Of a stretch of 64,000 nucleotides of DNA, positions 34,710 through 43,381 are shown piece after piece. The notes under the pieces are model-generated. The model saw only the letters and a program-made list of their open reading frames with translations. It searched no databases and was not told the origin of the DNA. Origin of the DNA: JASLEW01 sp035544895 (lineage in GTDB: Bacteria; Acidobacteriota; Thermoanaerobaculia; Multivoradales; UBA5704); the NCBI GenBank assembly GCA_035544895.1, contig DASZZM010000081.1, positions 1 to 64,000 on the forward strand, written 5' to 3'. The first letter of the stretch is position 1, and each line of letters opens with the position of its first letter. Position numbers and translations under genes: made by a program.

Positions 34710-35491
34710 GGCAGCGTCTCTTGCGCGCCGACCGGCACCGCTGCCGCGGCTGCCCGCTCCGCCGGCAGCGGTTGGTCCGCCGCCACCGCGGCCGGGTTGG
34801 CGGCCAGGAGCTCCCGGGCCATCTCCTCTCCCCAGCGGCCGGCGATCTTCTCCCAGGCGCGGGCCAGACCAGGGGGCCGGCGCACCAGGTCGTGAGCATC
34901 GCTGGCCACGAAGTGCGCGAGCCCCGACTCGATGAGGCGGTGGGTGTCGGCCTGGGCGCGGCGGCCGAAGTCGCCGGTCACGCTCATCGCCGTCACCTGA
35001 ACGAGTGCGCCGAGCGAGACCAGGTGCGCGACTACGGCGAGGTCCTCGGCCATCCAGGGGATGAACTCGGGGTGGGCGAGAACCGGCCGCCAGCCAGCGA
35101 CCGCCAGCTCGTGCACCAGGTCCGCGGCCTCGGGCGGCGAGCCGGCGGGCCCGAGCTCGAGCAGCAGGTAGCGGGAACCGGCGAGCGGCAGCGGACCGTT
35201 GGCTGCATCAGCGCGCCACGCGCCGATCTCGCCGAGGAGCTGCACATCGACGTGGATCTCGCCTCCGGGCAGGATGCGCGGTGTCGGGCCGACGGCCTCC
35301 TGCAGCCGGCGGCGCAGCAGGTCGAGGGTGGCGCGGTCGCAATTCCACCAGCTGCCGCGCCGCTGGTGGGGAGTGGCGACGAGTGCCTCGCACCCGCCCT
35401 CGGCGGCCAGGCGGCACATCTCCGCCCCCTCGGCAAGGCTGCGCGCGCCGTCGTCGATGCCCGGCAGGATGTGGCAGTGCAGATCGATCAT
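34706..35491 (-). CDS. CpsB/CapC-type PHP tyrosine phosphatase
   Basis: A 261-aa metal-dependent PHP-domain phosphatase. The N-terminal metal motif is DLHCHILPGIDDGA, with further ligands in VATPHQR and RPVLAHPEF and a C-terminal FVASDAHDL. These phosphatases dephosphorylate the partner BY-kinase and so set capsule chain assembly. It is coupled by ATGA overlap to the kinase gene, the expected pair. The last 30 residues form an Ala/Pro-rich extension. Confidence 0.9.
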   Translation of the reverse strand: MIDLHCHILPGIDDGARSLAEGAEMCRLAAEGGCEALVATPHQRRGSWWNCDRATLDLLRRRLQEAVGPTPRILPGGEIHVDVQLLGEIGAWRADAANGPLPLAGSRYLLLELGPAGSPPEAADLVHELAVAGWRPVLAHPEFIPWMAEDLAVVAHLVSLGALVQVTAMSVTGDFGRRAQADTHRLIESGLAHFVASDAHDLVRRPPGLARAWEKIAGRWGEEMARELLAANPAAVAADQPLPAERAAAAAVPVGAQETLP

Positions 35492-37851
35492 GCGGCGGAC
35501 CCGGCCTCGGGAGCGGACGCTTCCTCGGCCGCCACGTAGGTCTCGTAGGAGCGGTAACGCCTCCCGTGGCCGGAGTGCCCGGATCGGTAGCGGTTGAGCA
35601 CCGCGCCGAGGATGCGGACGTCCGCCTGGCGCAGGCCGTCGCGGCAGAGCCGGGCTTCCTCGCGAGTCACCTTGCCGCTGCGCAAGGTCAGCACCACGCC
35701 ATCGGCGATCACTCCGACGAGGGTGGCGTCGGTGACCGCGAGGGCCGGAGGCGTGTCGATGATGATGTACTCGAAACGGGTGCGCATGGCGCGCAGCCAC
35801 TCCTGCATGCGGTCCGAGGAGAGCAGCTCGGAGGGGTTTGGAGGGATCGGGCCAGAAGTGGTCACCCACAGGTTGGTGACCAGCGTCGGCTGGACGATCT
35901 CGGCCGCATCGATCGTCGACGTCAGGTGGCTGACCAGGCCGGTCTGGTTGGAGACCCGGAAGACCTGGTGGAGGCGGGGCTTGCGCAGGTCGGCATCGAC
36001 GATCAGCACCGGCCGGCCGAGCTGGGCGAGGACGACCGCCAGGTTGGTGGCGGTCGCCGTCTTGCCCTCGCCGGCCACGGCCGAGGTCACCGCCACCACC
36101 TTGAGCTCGTGGGCGGTCGACAGCAGCAGCGCCGTGCGCAGTGACCGGTAAGCTTCCGAGATCTGCGTGCGCGGCCGCTCGTGGGGCACCAGCTCGATCT
36201 GCGCCGGGAGGGCAGCGGCACCCTTCTTCTTTTCCAGCCAGCCGGCGGGCTCCTTGTCGCGCCGTCCCGTCCGCACCCGCCCGGCCGGCACCGCTTCGGC
36301 GCCGTAGCCGTTGCCATAGCCGTAACCATAGCCATAACCGTAGCCGTACCGCGTCCCATACCCGTAGGCCTTGCCGGCCGCGGAGATGTCCTGGATGACG
36401 GCGAGGGTCGCCAGGCCGAGCCGCCGCTCGACTTCCTCGGGCGCTTTGATGGTGCGGTCGAGGAATTCGATCAGCAGGGCGGCGGCAACCCCGAGCAGCA
36501 AGCCGAAGAGCAGGCTGTAGGAGAGGTCCTTGCGCAGCGAGGGGTAGAAGGGGCCACCCGGGATGAGGGCGCGGTCGACGATGTGGACGTTGGTGTCGCG
36601 GGTGTCCTGGAGACGGCTCTGAACGTCGTTTTCCGATTGCTTTTTCAGCAGCTCGGTATACATGTCGCGCTTGGTCTTGAGCTCGCTGACCAGGTTGTCG
36701 TACTCAGCCGCTTGCGAGTTCTGGTCCATGGCCTCCGACCTGAGCTTGTTGATCTCCACCTCGAGCGCCTGCTCCTCGTGCTGGGCCCTCTGGTAGGCGG
36801 CGTAGGCGCTCTTCTTGGCCGTCTCGACCGTGTCCTTGACCGCGCTCGCCAGGTGCTGCTTGACCTTTTCGATCTCCGCCTTGAGGGTCACCATCGGCGG
36901 CCAGTCCGGCTTGTAGACCTTGAGCTTCGACTCGTACTCCCGCTCGAGCCTGCTTTGCTCGGAGCGCAGGGTGCCGATCGCGCCGGGCAAGAGCGTATCG
37001 GCAATGGTCTCCTGCGGGGCGGTCAGCAGGCCCTTGTAGGTCTGCTCCTTGTCGATGCGCGCGTTCTTGGCTTCGATGGCGCTGCGGTTGAGAGCTGCCA
37101 GCCTCAGCAGGGTAGGGTTGGAGCCCGGCTCCATGCTGACGATAGCGGTGCGGCGGCTGAACGCCTGGAGCTTGGCCTCCCGGTCGTCGATATCCTTCTT
37201 CAGGGTGTTGATCTGGGAGATCAGGAATGCCGAAGTCTTGCCGGCATTGGCGAAACGGTTCTCGATGCCCATATCGATAAAGGCATCGACGAAACCGTTC
37301 GCCGCCTTGGCGGCAAACGCCGGGTCGGAGGAGCGGTAGGAGACCTCGACCAGCTGGGTGTTGCGCACCGGCTCGACGCTGAGGCCGGAGCGCAGCCCGT
37401 CGGCCTGCACTCCGAGGACCGCCCGGTCGTCCTCGGCGGTGCGGCCACGCCCACCGTCGCGGCCCGGGCCATGCCCGGGAGCGAGCATCGGGTCGGAGGA
37501 AAGGTCGAGCCGTTTGACCACCCGTTCGGCCAGTCCGCGGCTCTCGAGCAGCCTGTACTGGGTGGGATAGTACTCGACGTCGAAATAGCTCTCGAGCCAT
37601 GGCGACTGGCTGGTCAAGGCCGGCGCCAGGCTGCGGCGCTCGATCTGGATCACCGCGGTCGCCATGTAGGCCTTTGGCGTGATCGAGTAGTGGATCCCCC
37701 CGGCCGCCAGCGCGGTCAGGCAGGCGGCGGTCACCAGCTTCCAGTGCCGCCGCACCATGGCCATGTACTCGGCCAGGTTGAGCTCGGACTCGACGTCGTG
37801 CGGCAGGAGCTCGATGTCGTCGGCGACGATCTGCGGCGCGGCGGATTTCAA
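35488..37851 (-). CDS. Wzc-type co-polymerase and BY-kinase
   Basis: A 787-aa inner-membrane protein that couples chain-length control to export. It has an N-terminal Wzz domain with TM1 about residues 38-57, a long periplasmic coiled-coil region, TM2 about 445-470 and a C-terminal kinase. The kinase shows Walker A (AVAGEGKTATATNLA, about residue 590), Walker A' (VLIVDADLRKP) and Walker B (YIIIDTPP). The C-terminal tyrosine cluster (RRYRSYETY) is the normal autophosphorylation tail. Between TM2 and the kinase sits a second, unusual Tyr-Gly tract with nine Tyr at residues 496-516. The start is TTG, with AAGGAG 8 nt upstream, overlapping the Wza stop (TTGA). It works with the Wza protein and the CpsB-type phosphatase. 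Confidence 0.92.
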   Translation of the reverse strand: MKSAAPQIVADDIELLPHDVESELNLAEYMAMVRRHWKLVTAACLTALAAGGIHYSITPKAYMATAVIQIERRSLAPALTSQSPWLESYFDVEYYPTQYRLLESRGLAERVVKRLDLSSDPMLAPGHGPGRDGGRGRTAEDDRAVLGVQADGLRSGLSVEPVRNTQLVEVSYRSSDPAFAAKAANGFVDAFIDMGIENRFANAGKTSAFLISQINTLKKDIDDREAKLQAFSRRTAIVSMEPGSNPTLLRLAALNRSAIEAKNARIDKEQTYKGLLTAPQETIADTLLPGAIGTLRSEQSRLEREYESKLKVYKPDWPPMVTLKAEIEKVKQHLASAVKDTVETAKKSAYAAYQRAQHEEQALEVEINKLRSEAMDQNSQAAEYDNLVSELKTKRDMYTELLKKQSENDVQSRLQDTRDTNVHIVDRALIPGGPFYPSLRKDLSYSLLFGLLLGVAAALLIEFLDRTIKAPEEVERRLGLATLAVIQDISAAGKAYGYGTRYGYGYGYGYGYGNGYGAEAVPAGRVRTGRRDKEPAGWLEKKKGAAALPAQIELVPHERPRTQISEAYRSLRTALLLSTAHELKVVAVTSAVAGEGKTATATNLAVVLAQLGRPVLIVDADLRKPRLHQVFRVSNQTGLVSHLTSTIDAAEIVQPTLVTNLWVTTSGPIPPNPSELLSSDRMQEWLRAMRTRFEYIIIDTPPALAVTDATLVGVIADGVVLTLRSGKVTREEARLCRDGLRQADVRILGAVLNRYRSGHSGHGRRYRSYETYVAAEEASAPEAGSAA
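36304..36366. repeat. Tandem Tyr-Gly codon repeat in the kinase gene
   Basis: On the coding (minus) strand, alternating TAY-GGN codons encode Tyr-Gly pairs for residues 496-516, broken by Thr-Arg and once by Asn-Gly. The hexanucleotide-like periodicity makes slippage and length variation plausible. Confidence 0.85.
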
Positions 37852-38690
37852 AAGAAAGACTCCTTGACCACCAAGACGTCCCCCTGGTGCAACTCGAGGT
37901 CGGCATCCTTGCCGGCGATGATGCGCTTGTAGTCGGCCACGATCTCCGGGGTGCCGGCGGGCGCTTCGGCGCGCTTGACGAGGATCTTCCTCGCGGCGCG
38001 GTCGGTCAGGCCCCCGGCGCGGGCGATGGCGGCGAGCAGGGTGACCCGCTCATGGCCCTTGAAGACCATGGCGCCGGGGTGGGCGACCTGTCCCAGGCAG
38101 TAGACGGTGACTTCGACAGCGCCGGGCACGTTGATGAGGTCGTTGGCGAGCAGAGGGATGTTCACCCGCGGGTCGGCGCGCACCAGCAGATCGTCGACGT
38201 CGATCGTCACCTGGTCGGACAGGCCGTTGTCCGCGCGGCGCAGGACATAGAGGGTGGTGCCGTGCTCCGAGGCGACGCCGCCGGCCGCGGTCAGCGCTTC
38301 GAGCAGGGTCCACCGCCCGGAAAAGGCGAGGCTGCCCGGCTTGGTGACGGCGCCCAGCACCGTGATCGGCCGCGAGCGGAATTCGGTCACCTTGACTTCG
38401 ACCGTGGCGCGCTGAGCGTACTTCGCGTCGAGAAGGGCCTTGAGCGAGGCCGTCAGCTCGCTTTCGGTCTGGCCGGCGACCTGCACGTCGCCGATCAGCG
38501 GCAGGCTGATCGAGCCGTCTTCGGACACCCGCCGCGGTCCATCGAGCTCCTTCATCTCGAAGACCTTGATGTCCAGCATGTCGCGGGGCCCGATGCGGTA
38601 CCCGGGAGCTTTGGCCGGCTGCGCGGCAGCCGCTGCCCCTAGCAGGAGGAGCGCCAGCAAGACGGGTGGGTAAGACGCTATCTTCTTCAC
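37848..38690 (-). CDS. Polysaccharide export protein (Wza-like)
   Basis: A 280-aa protein with a signal peptide (LLALLLLGAAAAAQ), a Poly_export domain (YRIGPRDMLDIKVF, SISLPLIGDVQVAG) and SLBB-type segments (RPITVLGAVTKPGSL; VTVYCLGQVAHPGAM). No lipobox Cys is visible, so it may lack the lipid anchor of E. coli Wza. It would form the periplasmic/outer-membrane channel for the polymer. GTG start overlapping the stop of a 22-codon upstream ORF; downstream TTGA overlap with the kinase gene. Confidence 0.9.
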   Translation of the reverse strand: MKKIASYPPVLLALLLLGAAAAAQPAKAPGYRIGPRDMLDIKVFEMKELDGPRRVSEDGSISLPLIGDVQVAGQTESELTASLKALLDAKYAQRATVEVKVTEFRSRPITVLGAVTKPGSLAFSGRWTLLEALTAAGGVASEHGTTLYVLRRADNGLSDQVTIDVDDLLVRADPRVNIPLLANDLINVPGAVEVTVYCLGQVAHPGAMVFKGHERVTLLAAIARAGGLTDRAARKILVKRAEAPAGTPEIVADYKRIIAGKDADLELHQGDVLVVKESFF

Positions 38691-38755
38691 AGTGCGACGT
38701 TAAGTCGACGCTCATGGTACAGGAACGGCCGTCGCAGGTCCAGCGGTTTGGTCAT
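38687..38755 (-). CDS. 22-aa upstream ORF coupled to the Wza-like gene
   Basis: Encodes MTKPLDLRRPFLYHERRLNV plus AL. Its TGA overlaps the GTG start of the export gene (GTGA). A purine-rich GGAGAAAGG lies about 11 nt before its ATG, whereas the export gene itself has no clear Shine-Dalgarno. This suggests that translation of the small ORF feeds ribosomes to the export gene. It could be a leader peptide; the sequence is not otherwise recognised. Confidence 0.5.
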   Translation of the reverse strand: MTKPLDLRRPFLYHERRLNVAL

Positions 38756-38778
38756 AGGCTTACCAGCCTTTCTCCTGG

Positions 38779-38801
38779 CTGTTGCTGCGTTATTGCAACA
38801 G
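38779..38801. promoter_or_regulatory. Perfect inverted repeat upstream of export operon
   Basis: CTGTTGC and GCAACAG, 7 bp each, separated by 9 nt, 24 nt before the small upstream ORF. With no T-run it looks more like an operator or an mRNA hairpin than a terminator. Confidence 0.4.
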
Positions 38802-38946
38802 ATGGAAGGCAGGTGAGCTATCAGCCAAAGCCTGAATCGATCGTAGGGCGCAAGGCTGGCGGGTCGTCGGCGTTCGTCCGGCAGGGAGCCCCAGACCCCC
38901 TTCTCGTCGCGGCGCGGCCCGGCCCGGAGCCAGGCGGGCTACCCCG
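38802..38946. other. Spacer before the outer-membrane barrel gene end
   Basis: The 145 nt between the inverted repeat and the barrel stop codon contain no ORF with coding character. A promoter for the export operon is expected here, but no clear -10/-35 pair was identified. Confidence 0.3.
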
Positions 38947-40233
38947 TCAGGGCCGGCCGGCCAGCGTGACGGTGAGCCCGAGAGTGGTGAGGGAACGGGT
39001 GCCGCCGGCCTGATTCGAGGTGAACCGGGTGCGCGCGCCCTGGAGGCGCAGGGCGGCGCTGCGCACCAGCGCGAAAGAGACGGTGCCGCCGAAAGAGGTG
39101 AGGTCATCCTTTCGACGCGGCGTGCCGGGCGCGAGGGCCGTGTATCCTTCGCTGCCGGTCTCGCCGAAGACGTTGGCCCCGATGCGCCGGCCGAGCCTGA
39201 GGTGGAGCGCCGCCCCGTGCCGCAGGTCGTCGAGGTAGGAATAAGCCGGCACCAGCGAGTAGACCAGGTTGCGGTTGGCGTAGACGAAGATCTCGGCCCC
39301 GCGGGCGATCTCCAGGGAGATGGCGGCGCGGCCGGTCGTCTTGGCGAAATGGATGAAGCTCGCCCCCTGCTTGGCCGAGAGCGAGCGCTGGGCAACGTCG
39401 GCCTGGAAAAACAGGCGGCCACGGTCACGGCTCAGCTCGAACACCGGCGCCGTGCCGAAGTTCGAGCGGTCGACGGCCCCCCGGCGGTGGCTGAAGTCGA
39501 CGTCCGAGCGTTCGGCGCCCACACCCACCACCCAACCCCCTGGCGGGCGCCAGCGCAGGCCCGCCCGCGCCACCCGTTCCTCGCGGTCGAGCTGCTGGAG
39601 CAACAGGGCCTGGGGATCCTCGGCGACCTTGGCGAGGCTGTGCTGTCGCTCGAGATTGCCGGAGATGAAAGTGGAGAAGGCGCCGCTCAATCGCAGCTCG
39701 ACGGAGGCCTGGACGTGGTCCGAGCGTGCGCTCGCCGGGCGCAGCACCTCTGGAGTGACGACTTGCTGTTGGGCGTCGCTGCCCGCGGTTGCCGCCACCG
39801 TCAGGCGGTTCCAGAAGCCGAAGAGACCCAGGCCGTAGCGACCGTTGAACCGCCGCCGCCCGGTCTCCCGCCGCCACCAGACGTACTCGGGCAAGGCGTA
39901 GGCGGTCCAGGTGACCTGAGGGCCGGTGGGCAGGTACGCCCGGGCGCCGGCGCTGACGGTCGCGGTGAAGTCGCTCGGCGCCGTGCCGCCGGCCGGTCCC
40001 AGAAGGTTCTTCACATACTCTGCGTCCTTGATTCCGAAAGCGGGATCTACGCGCACGGCGCCGAGCCGCAGGCGGGCGCTCGCCACTTCTCTGGCGAGTT
40101 GTGCCTTGCGGTCCACAGGCCGCCCCTCGGGCCCCCCTGGAGTCGTATACTGGTCGAACTGCGCCTGCGCGTTACCGGCGACGAGAAAACCGTAGCAGAC
40201 CAAGAGTCCGGCTGATCGGATGAGCAGTCGCAT
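38947..40233 (-). CDS. Outer-membrane beta-barrel protein
   Basis: A 428-aa exported protein: signal peptide ending in GNAQA, a soluble N-terminal part of about 60 residues, then alternating hydrophobic/polar strands with aromatic girdle residues (for example YVWWRRETGRRRFNGRYGL). The final strand is LTTLGLTVTLAGRP, although the last residue is not aromatic. This looks like a 14-18-stranded barrel of the kind found at the head of exopolysaccharide export operons. The specific family is not identified. GGAGAC lies just before the ATG at 40233. Divergent from the O-antigen-ligase-like gene. Confidence 0.65.
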   Translation of the reverse strand: MRLLIRSAGLLVCYGFLVAGNAQAQFDQYTTPGGPEGRPVDRKAQLAREVASARLRLGAVRVDPAFGIKDAEYVKNLLGPAGGTAPSDFTATVSAGARAYLPTGPQVTWTAYALPEYVWWRRETGRRRFNGRYGLGLFGFWNRLTVAATAGSDAQQQVVTPEVLRPASARSDHVQASVELRLSGAFSTFISGNLERQHSLAKVAEDPQALLLQQLDREERVARAGLRWRPPGGWVVGVGAERSDVDFSHRRGAVDRSNFGTAPVFELSRDRGRLFFQADVAQRSLSAKQGASFIHFAKTTGRAAISLEIARGAEIFVYANRNLVYSLVPAYSYLDDLRHGAALHLRLGRRIGANVFGETGSEGYTALAPGTPRRKDDLTSFGGTVSFALVRSAALRLQGARTRFTSNQAGGTRSLTTLGLTVTLAGRP

Positions 40234-40274
40234 GTTGTCTCCATGCCCAGCAAGACGTGAAAAAAGATCGCGCC

Positions 40275-41669
40275 ATGATACGCCATTCCGCTCTTGCGCT
40301 CACCGCCTTGCTCGCCGCCCTCTTGTTTTGGGCGCCTCTCCCTTTCGGCAGCGTGACCGCGTGGGCCGAGGCCGGTCTCCAGATCTTTGCCTTTTGCGCC
40401 TTGGCTCTGGCATGGGTGACGCTCGAGCGGCCGGGTGAGCTGCGGCAGGTGGCGCTGCCGGCTGCGGCGCTCGCGGCGGTGGCCCTCCTCGGCGGCCTGC
40501 AGGCGCTGGCCTGGCCGGCGCCGCTGGTCTCGTGGCTCTCTCCTGAACATGCCCGCCTCCACCTCCAGGCTGTGGCACTGCTCGGCGACACCGCGGCGCC
40601 AAACGGGCAGGCGGCGCGCCTCACCATCGCCACGCCAGCCACGGTCTCCGCCGCCCTGACCTGGGCCGCGGCGGCGGCCTGCCTGCTCGCCGGAGCCGTG
40701 GCCGGCCGCCGGCGCCACCGCCGGCGCTGGCTGGGTGGGGCGGTCCTGCTCAGCGCCGTCGTCCAGGTCTTCCTCGGCGCACGCGCCGCCAACGCCGGGG
40801 AGCGCACGCTGTGGGGAGTAGACGTGCAGGTCTCGACCGCACGCCTGCACGGCACCTTCTTCAATCCGAACCACCTCGCGGTCTACCTCGAGATGGCCCT
40901 GGCGCTCGCCTTCGCCTGGGTCTGGTGGGCGGTGGGGCGGGCGCGCCTGGAGGTGGCCTTCGAGCGGCGAGTTCTGTGGGTCGTCCCGCCAGCCCTGGTC
41001 TGGCTGACCCTCTTCGCCGGCCTCGTTTTCACCGCATCGCGCGGCGGGTTGGTGGCAGCGGTTTTTGGCCTTGTCGTTCAGGCAGCGCTGCTCGCGGTTG
41101 CCCAGCGCCGCTGGGGGCCGGCGGTCCTGGGTGGGGCGGTGGCCGCCGCCGGGGTCGCGGCGGCCCTCGCGGCGGGCCTCACGGCGGGGCTTGCCAGGCT
41201 CTTCGCCACCCGGGCTTTCGACATGAGCATTGGAGCGCGGCGGGAGGCGTGGAGGGCGACGCTCGCCTTGTGCCGCAGGTTCCCGCTGACCGGCAGCGGG
41301 CTCGGCACCTTTCGCGATGGCTTCCCACTGGTTCAACCGGCGGGGCTCGAAGGTACCTGGTGGCACGCTCACAACGGACCGCTCGAGCTGCTCGCGACCG
41401 CCGGGCCGGCCGGATTGGCCCTGGTCGCGGCGGGGCTCGCCACCCTCGTCTGGCGCCTGCTCGCCGTGCTGCGGCATGGGCGGCGCTCCGAGGACCAGGC
41501 GGCCGGGCTTGCCGTCCTCGGCGCCCTCGCCGCCGTGGCCGTCCACGAGCTCTTCGATTTCGGCCTCACCCTGCCGGCCAACGCCCTCACCCTCGCGGTC
41601 ATGGCCGGCGCGGCAGCCTCGGCACGGCTAATCGGTCTCGCCGCCGCTCGCACTCCCCCGGCCGCCTAG
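40275..41669 (+). CDS. O-antigen ligase-like membrane protein
   Basis: A 464-aa integral membrane protein with about 11 hydrophobic segments. A central HGTFFNPNHLAVYLEM motif and TASRGG are both typical of the O-antigen ligase/polymerase family (PF04932). The large periplasmic loop has GSGLGTFRDGFPL and TWWHAHNGPLELLATAG with the conserved His. It would transfer or polymerise polymer on the periplasmic face. Start is MIRHSAL at 40275 or an in-frame GTG at 40257. Its 3' end overlaps the antisense repeat-protein gene by 42 nt. Confidence 0.82.
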   Translation: MIRHSALALTALLAALLFWAPLPFGSVTAWAEAGLQIFAFCALALAWVTLERPGELRQVALPAAALAAVALLGGLQALAWPAPLVSWLSPEHARLHLQAVALLGDTAAPNGQAARLTIATPATVSAALTWAAAAACLLAGAVAGRRRHRRRWLGGAVLLSAVVQVFLGARAANAGERTLWGVDVQVSTARLHGTFFNPNHLAVYLEMALALAFAWVWWAVGRARLEVAFERRVLWVVPPALVWLTLFAGLVFTASRGGLVAAVFGLVVQAALLAVAQRRWGPAVLGGAVAAAGVAAALAAGLTAGLARLFATRAFDMSIGARREAWRATLALCRRFPLTGSGLGTFRDGFPLVQPAGLEGTWWHAHNGPLELLATAGPAGLALVAAGLATLVWRLLAVLRHGRRSEDQAAGLAVLGALAAVAVHELFDFGLTLPANALTLAVMAGAAASARLIGLAAARTPPAA

Positions 41670-43337
41670 CCCCTCCGCACCGACGGCCAGGCGAACGGCT
41701 CCCGGCAGCGCCGAGCCGCCGGCCACGCTCTCGAACTCGAGCAAGTGCCAGCCCGGAGCAATCGCGGCGGAGACGACGAGCGGCGCCCCGGCCCTGATCG
41801 GAAAGGTCCCTAGGACCACTCGGTCGAGGCGCACCTCGGCCGCGGCCCCCCGAGGCGGCGCAACATCGACCGCGAGGGCGAGGCCGGATGCGCCGGTGGC
41901 GGCGAGCAGCTCGAGCCGCGGAACGCCGCCATGGAAGTCCCAGGCGCTCGCCGGCCAGGCGCTCGCCGCGCGCTGGGCCAGCTCGCGCGCGGCCGCGCCC
42001 TGGGCGGCGGGATCCCCCACGGCGCGAGCGATCTCGGCGCGGACATGCCAGTAGCTAGGGCGGGCGCGCCAGGAGGGGGGGAGTCCGGAGAGCGCATCCT
42101 CGACCTCCTGCTTGCGCCCGCTTTCGGCCAGCACTTTCGCCTTGAGCAGCCTGTAGGGCACCCAATCCTCGTCCCACGGTGTAGCGAAGGCGCGCTCCAT
42201 CGCTTCGGCTCGCTGCAGGTCGCCGGTGACCAGCGCGACCATGGCATCGCTGCGGGGGTCGAGGTCGCGGCAGAAACCGTCGAGGCGGAGCAGGAGCCGG
42301 GGTGGCAAGGGACAGCGGTCGAACAGGCAGCTTTCGAGGCTCCAGGCGAGGTGTTTTTCCAGCCGCTCCGCGGTGCGGCGTTCAATCGGGCCGGGCGGGC
42401 ACCCCTCCAGGGCACGGGTGAGAAAGCCGAGGTAGCGCCGCTCCGGCCGCGCCTCGGCGGCGACCTCGAGAAAGAGCTCTCGGGCCGAGCCGTCGTCGCC
42501 GATGGCGCGGCGCTGCCCGGCCTGGACGAGGCGGGTGGAAAGGCGCGTCCGGAGGGCAAGGTCCCAGCGCGCGCGCGCCGCGCAGAAGCCCTGCCAGTCG
42601 AAGTGGTCGGCGTAGATCTGCTGCATCCTCGCCCAGGCTTCAGGGGTCGGAGGGACGACGGCGAAGGCCTCCTCGCGGCTCGGCGCCACCGCCACCCAGC
42701 GGGCGATGAGGGAGGAGAAGGATGGCGGGTCGGACAAGACGCGCGCAAGAAGCCGCCGCTCGCGCTCGCGCTTGCGCGGCGACAGCGCCGGCCAGAGATC
42801 GAGATAGGCACCGGCGAGCAGGCGGGAGGCATCCGGCCTGCCCGGTGCCAGCGCAATCGCCGCCTCGAGCGGCCGCTCCCAGAGCGGCGCTTCGGTGAAC
42901 AGGTGGGTATCGCGGCTCCAAGACCGGGCGAGATAGCGGGAAGTTCCCAGAATCATGGCCGCGTCCCAGGCCGCCGGGCGCTCGGCGAAGACCTCGCCGG
43001 CGAGGTGCGCGGCCTCTTCGAGGCGCGCCGCGCTGGCGGCGAGCTCGCGCTCCGCCTCGGCGGGGGGCAGGACCGGGTGGCGCGCCGGGTCGAGCTCGGC
43101 GTTCAGGAGGGCACGCGCCGCCCGGAGGGCGACCCGTCCCGGGTCGGGCTCGTTCGCCAGCTCCCGCGGCACCGGCACGCCGGCGGCCCCAAGCCACGCG
43201 GCCATCTGCTCTCGCCGCGCCTCGAGGCCGCGCAGGCGCGCCACGGGGACCAGCGCGAGGGCAAGGGCGGCAACGGCGGCAGCGGCGCGGACCACGATCT
43301 CGATCCTCCGCCGGCGGGGCCTGGCTGGCTTGGGCAT
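41628..43337 (-). CDS. Membrane-anchored helical repeat protein
   Basis: A 569-aa protein with an N-terminal basic stretch and one transmembrane helix (VVRAAAAVAALALALVPVA), so mostly periplasmic. The body is helical with TPR-like features (PGRPDASRLLAGAYLDLWPAL, GSARELFLEVAAEARPERR) and ends in a beta-rich domain (about residues 470-560). A family was not recognised. It is convergent with the ligase-like gene and divergent from the nucleotidyltransferase gene. TPR proteins often accompany ligases and polymerases. Confidence 0.6.
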   Translation of the reverse strand: MPKPARPRRRRIEIVVRAAAAVAALALALVPVARLRGLEARREQMAAWLGAAGVPVPRELANEPDPGRVALRAARALLNAELDPARHPVLPPAEAERELAASAARLEEAAHLAGEVFAERPAAWDAAMILGTSRYLARSWSRDTHLFTEAPLWERPLEAAIALAPGRPDASRLLAGAYLDLWPALSPRKRERERRLLARVLSDPPSFSSLIARWVAVAPSREEAFAVVPPTPEAWARMQQIYADHFDWQGFCAARARWDLALRTRLSTRLVQAGQRRAIGDDGSARELFLEVAAEARPERRYLGFLTRALEGCPPGPIERRTAERLEKHLAWSLESCLFDRCPLPPRLLLRLDGFCRDLDPRSDAMVALVTGDLQRAEAMERAFATPWDEDWVPYRLLKAKVLAESGRKQEVEDALSGLPPSWRARPSYWHVRAEIARAVGDPAAQGAAARELAQRAASAWPASAWDFHGGVPRLELLAATGASGLALAVDVAPPRGAAAEVRLDRVVLGTFPIRAGAPLVVSAAIAPGWHLLEFESVAGGSALPGAVRLAVGAEGLGGRGSASGGETD

Positions 43338-43368
43338 CAGACCGTCATGGTATCAACCCCGGCTGGGC

Positions 43369-43374
43369 TATGCT
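43369..43374 (+). promoter_or_regulatory. -10 element (TATGCT), leaderless start
   Basis: TATGCT lies 7 nt before the ATG at 43382. No Shine-Dalgarno is present between them. Confidence 0.45.
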
Positions 43375-43381
43375 GATCGCC

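Noticed and set aside
36181..37932. A 583-codon open frame antisense to the Wzc-like kinase gene
   Set aside because: Same GC effect; the composition is compatible with a mirror of the kinase gene and there is no start context or motif.
41628..41669. Convergent overlap of ligase-like and repeat-protein genes as a special regulatory overlap
   Set aside because: A 42-nt antisense overlap is common between convergent genes in compact GC-rich genomes and no further signal was seen.
43340..43352. Three-codon ORF (ATG ACG GTC TGA) overlapping the repeat-protein start
   Set aside because: Too short to separate from chance.
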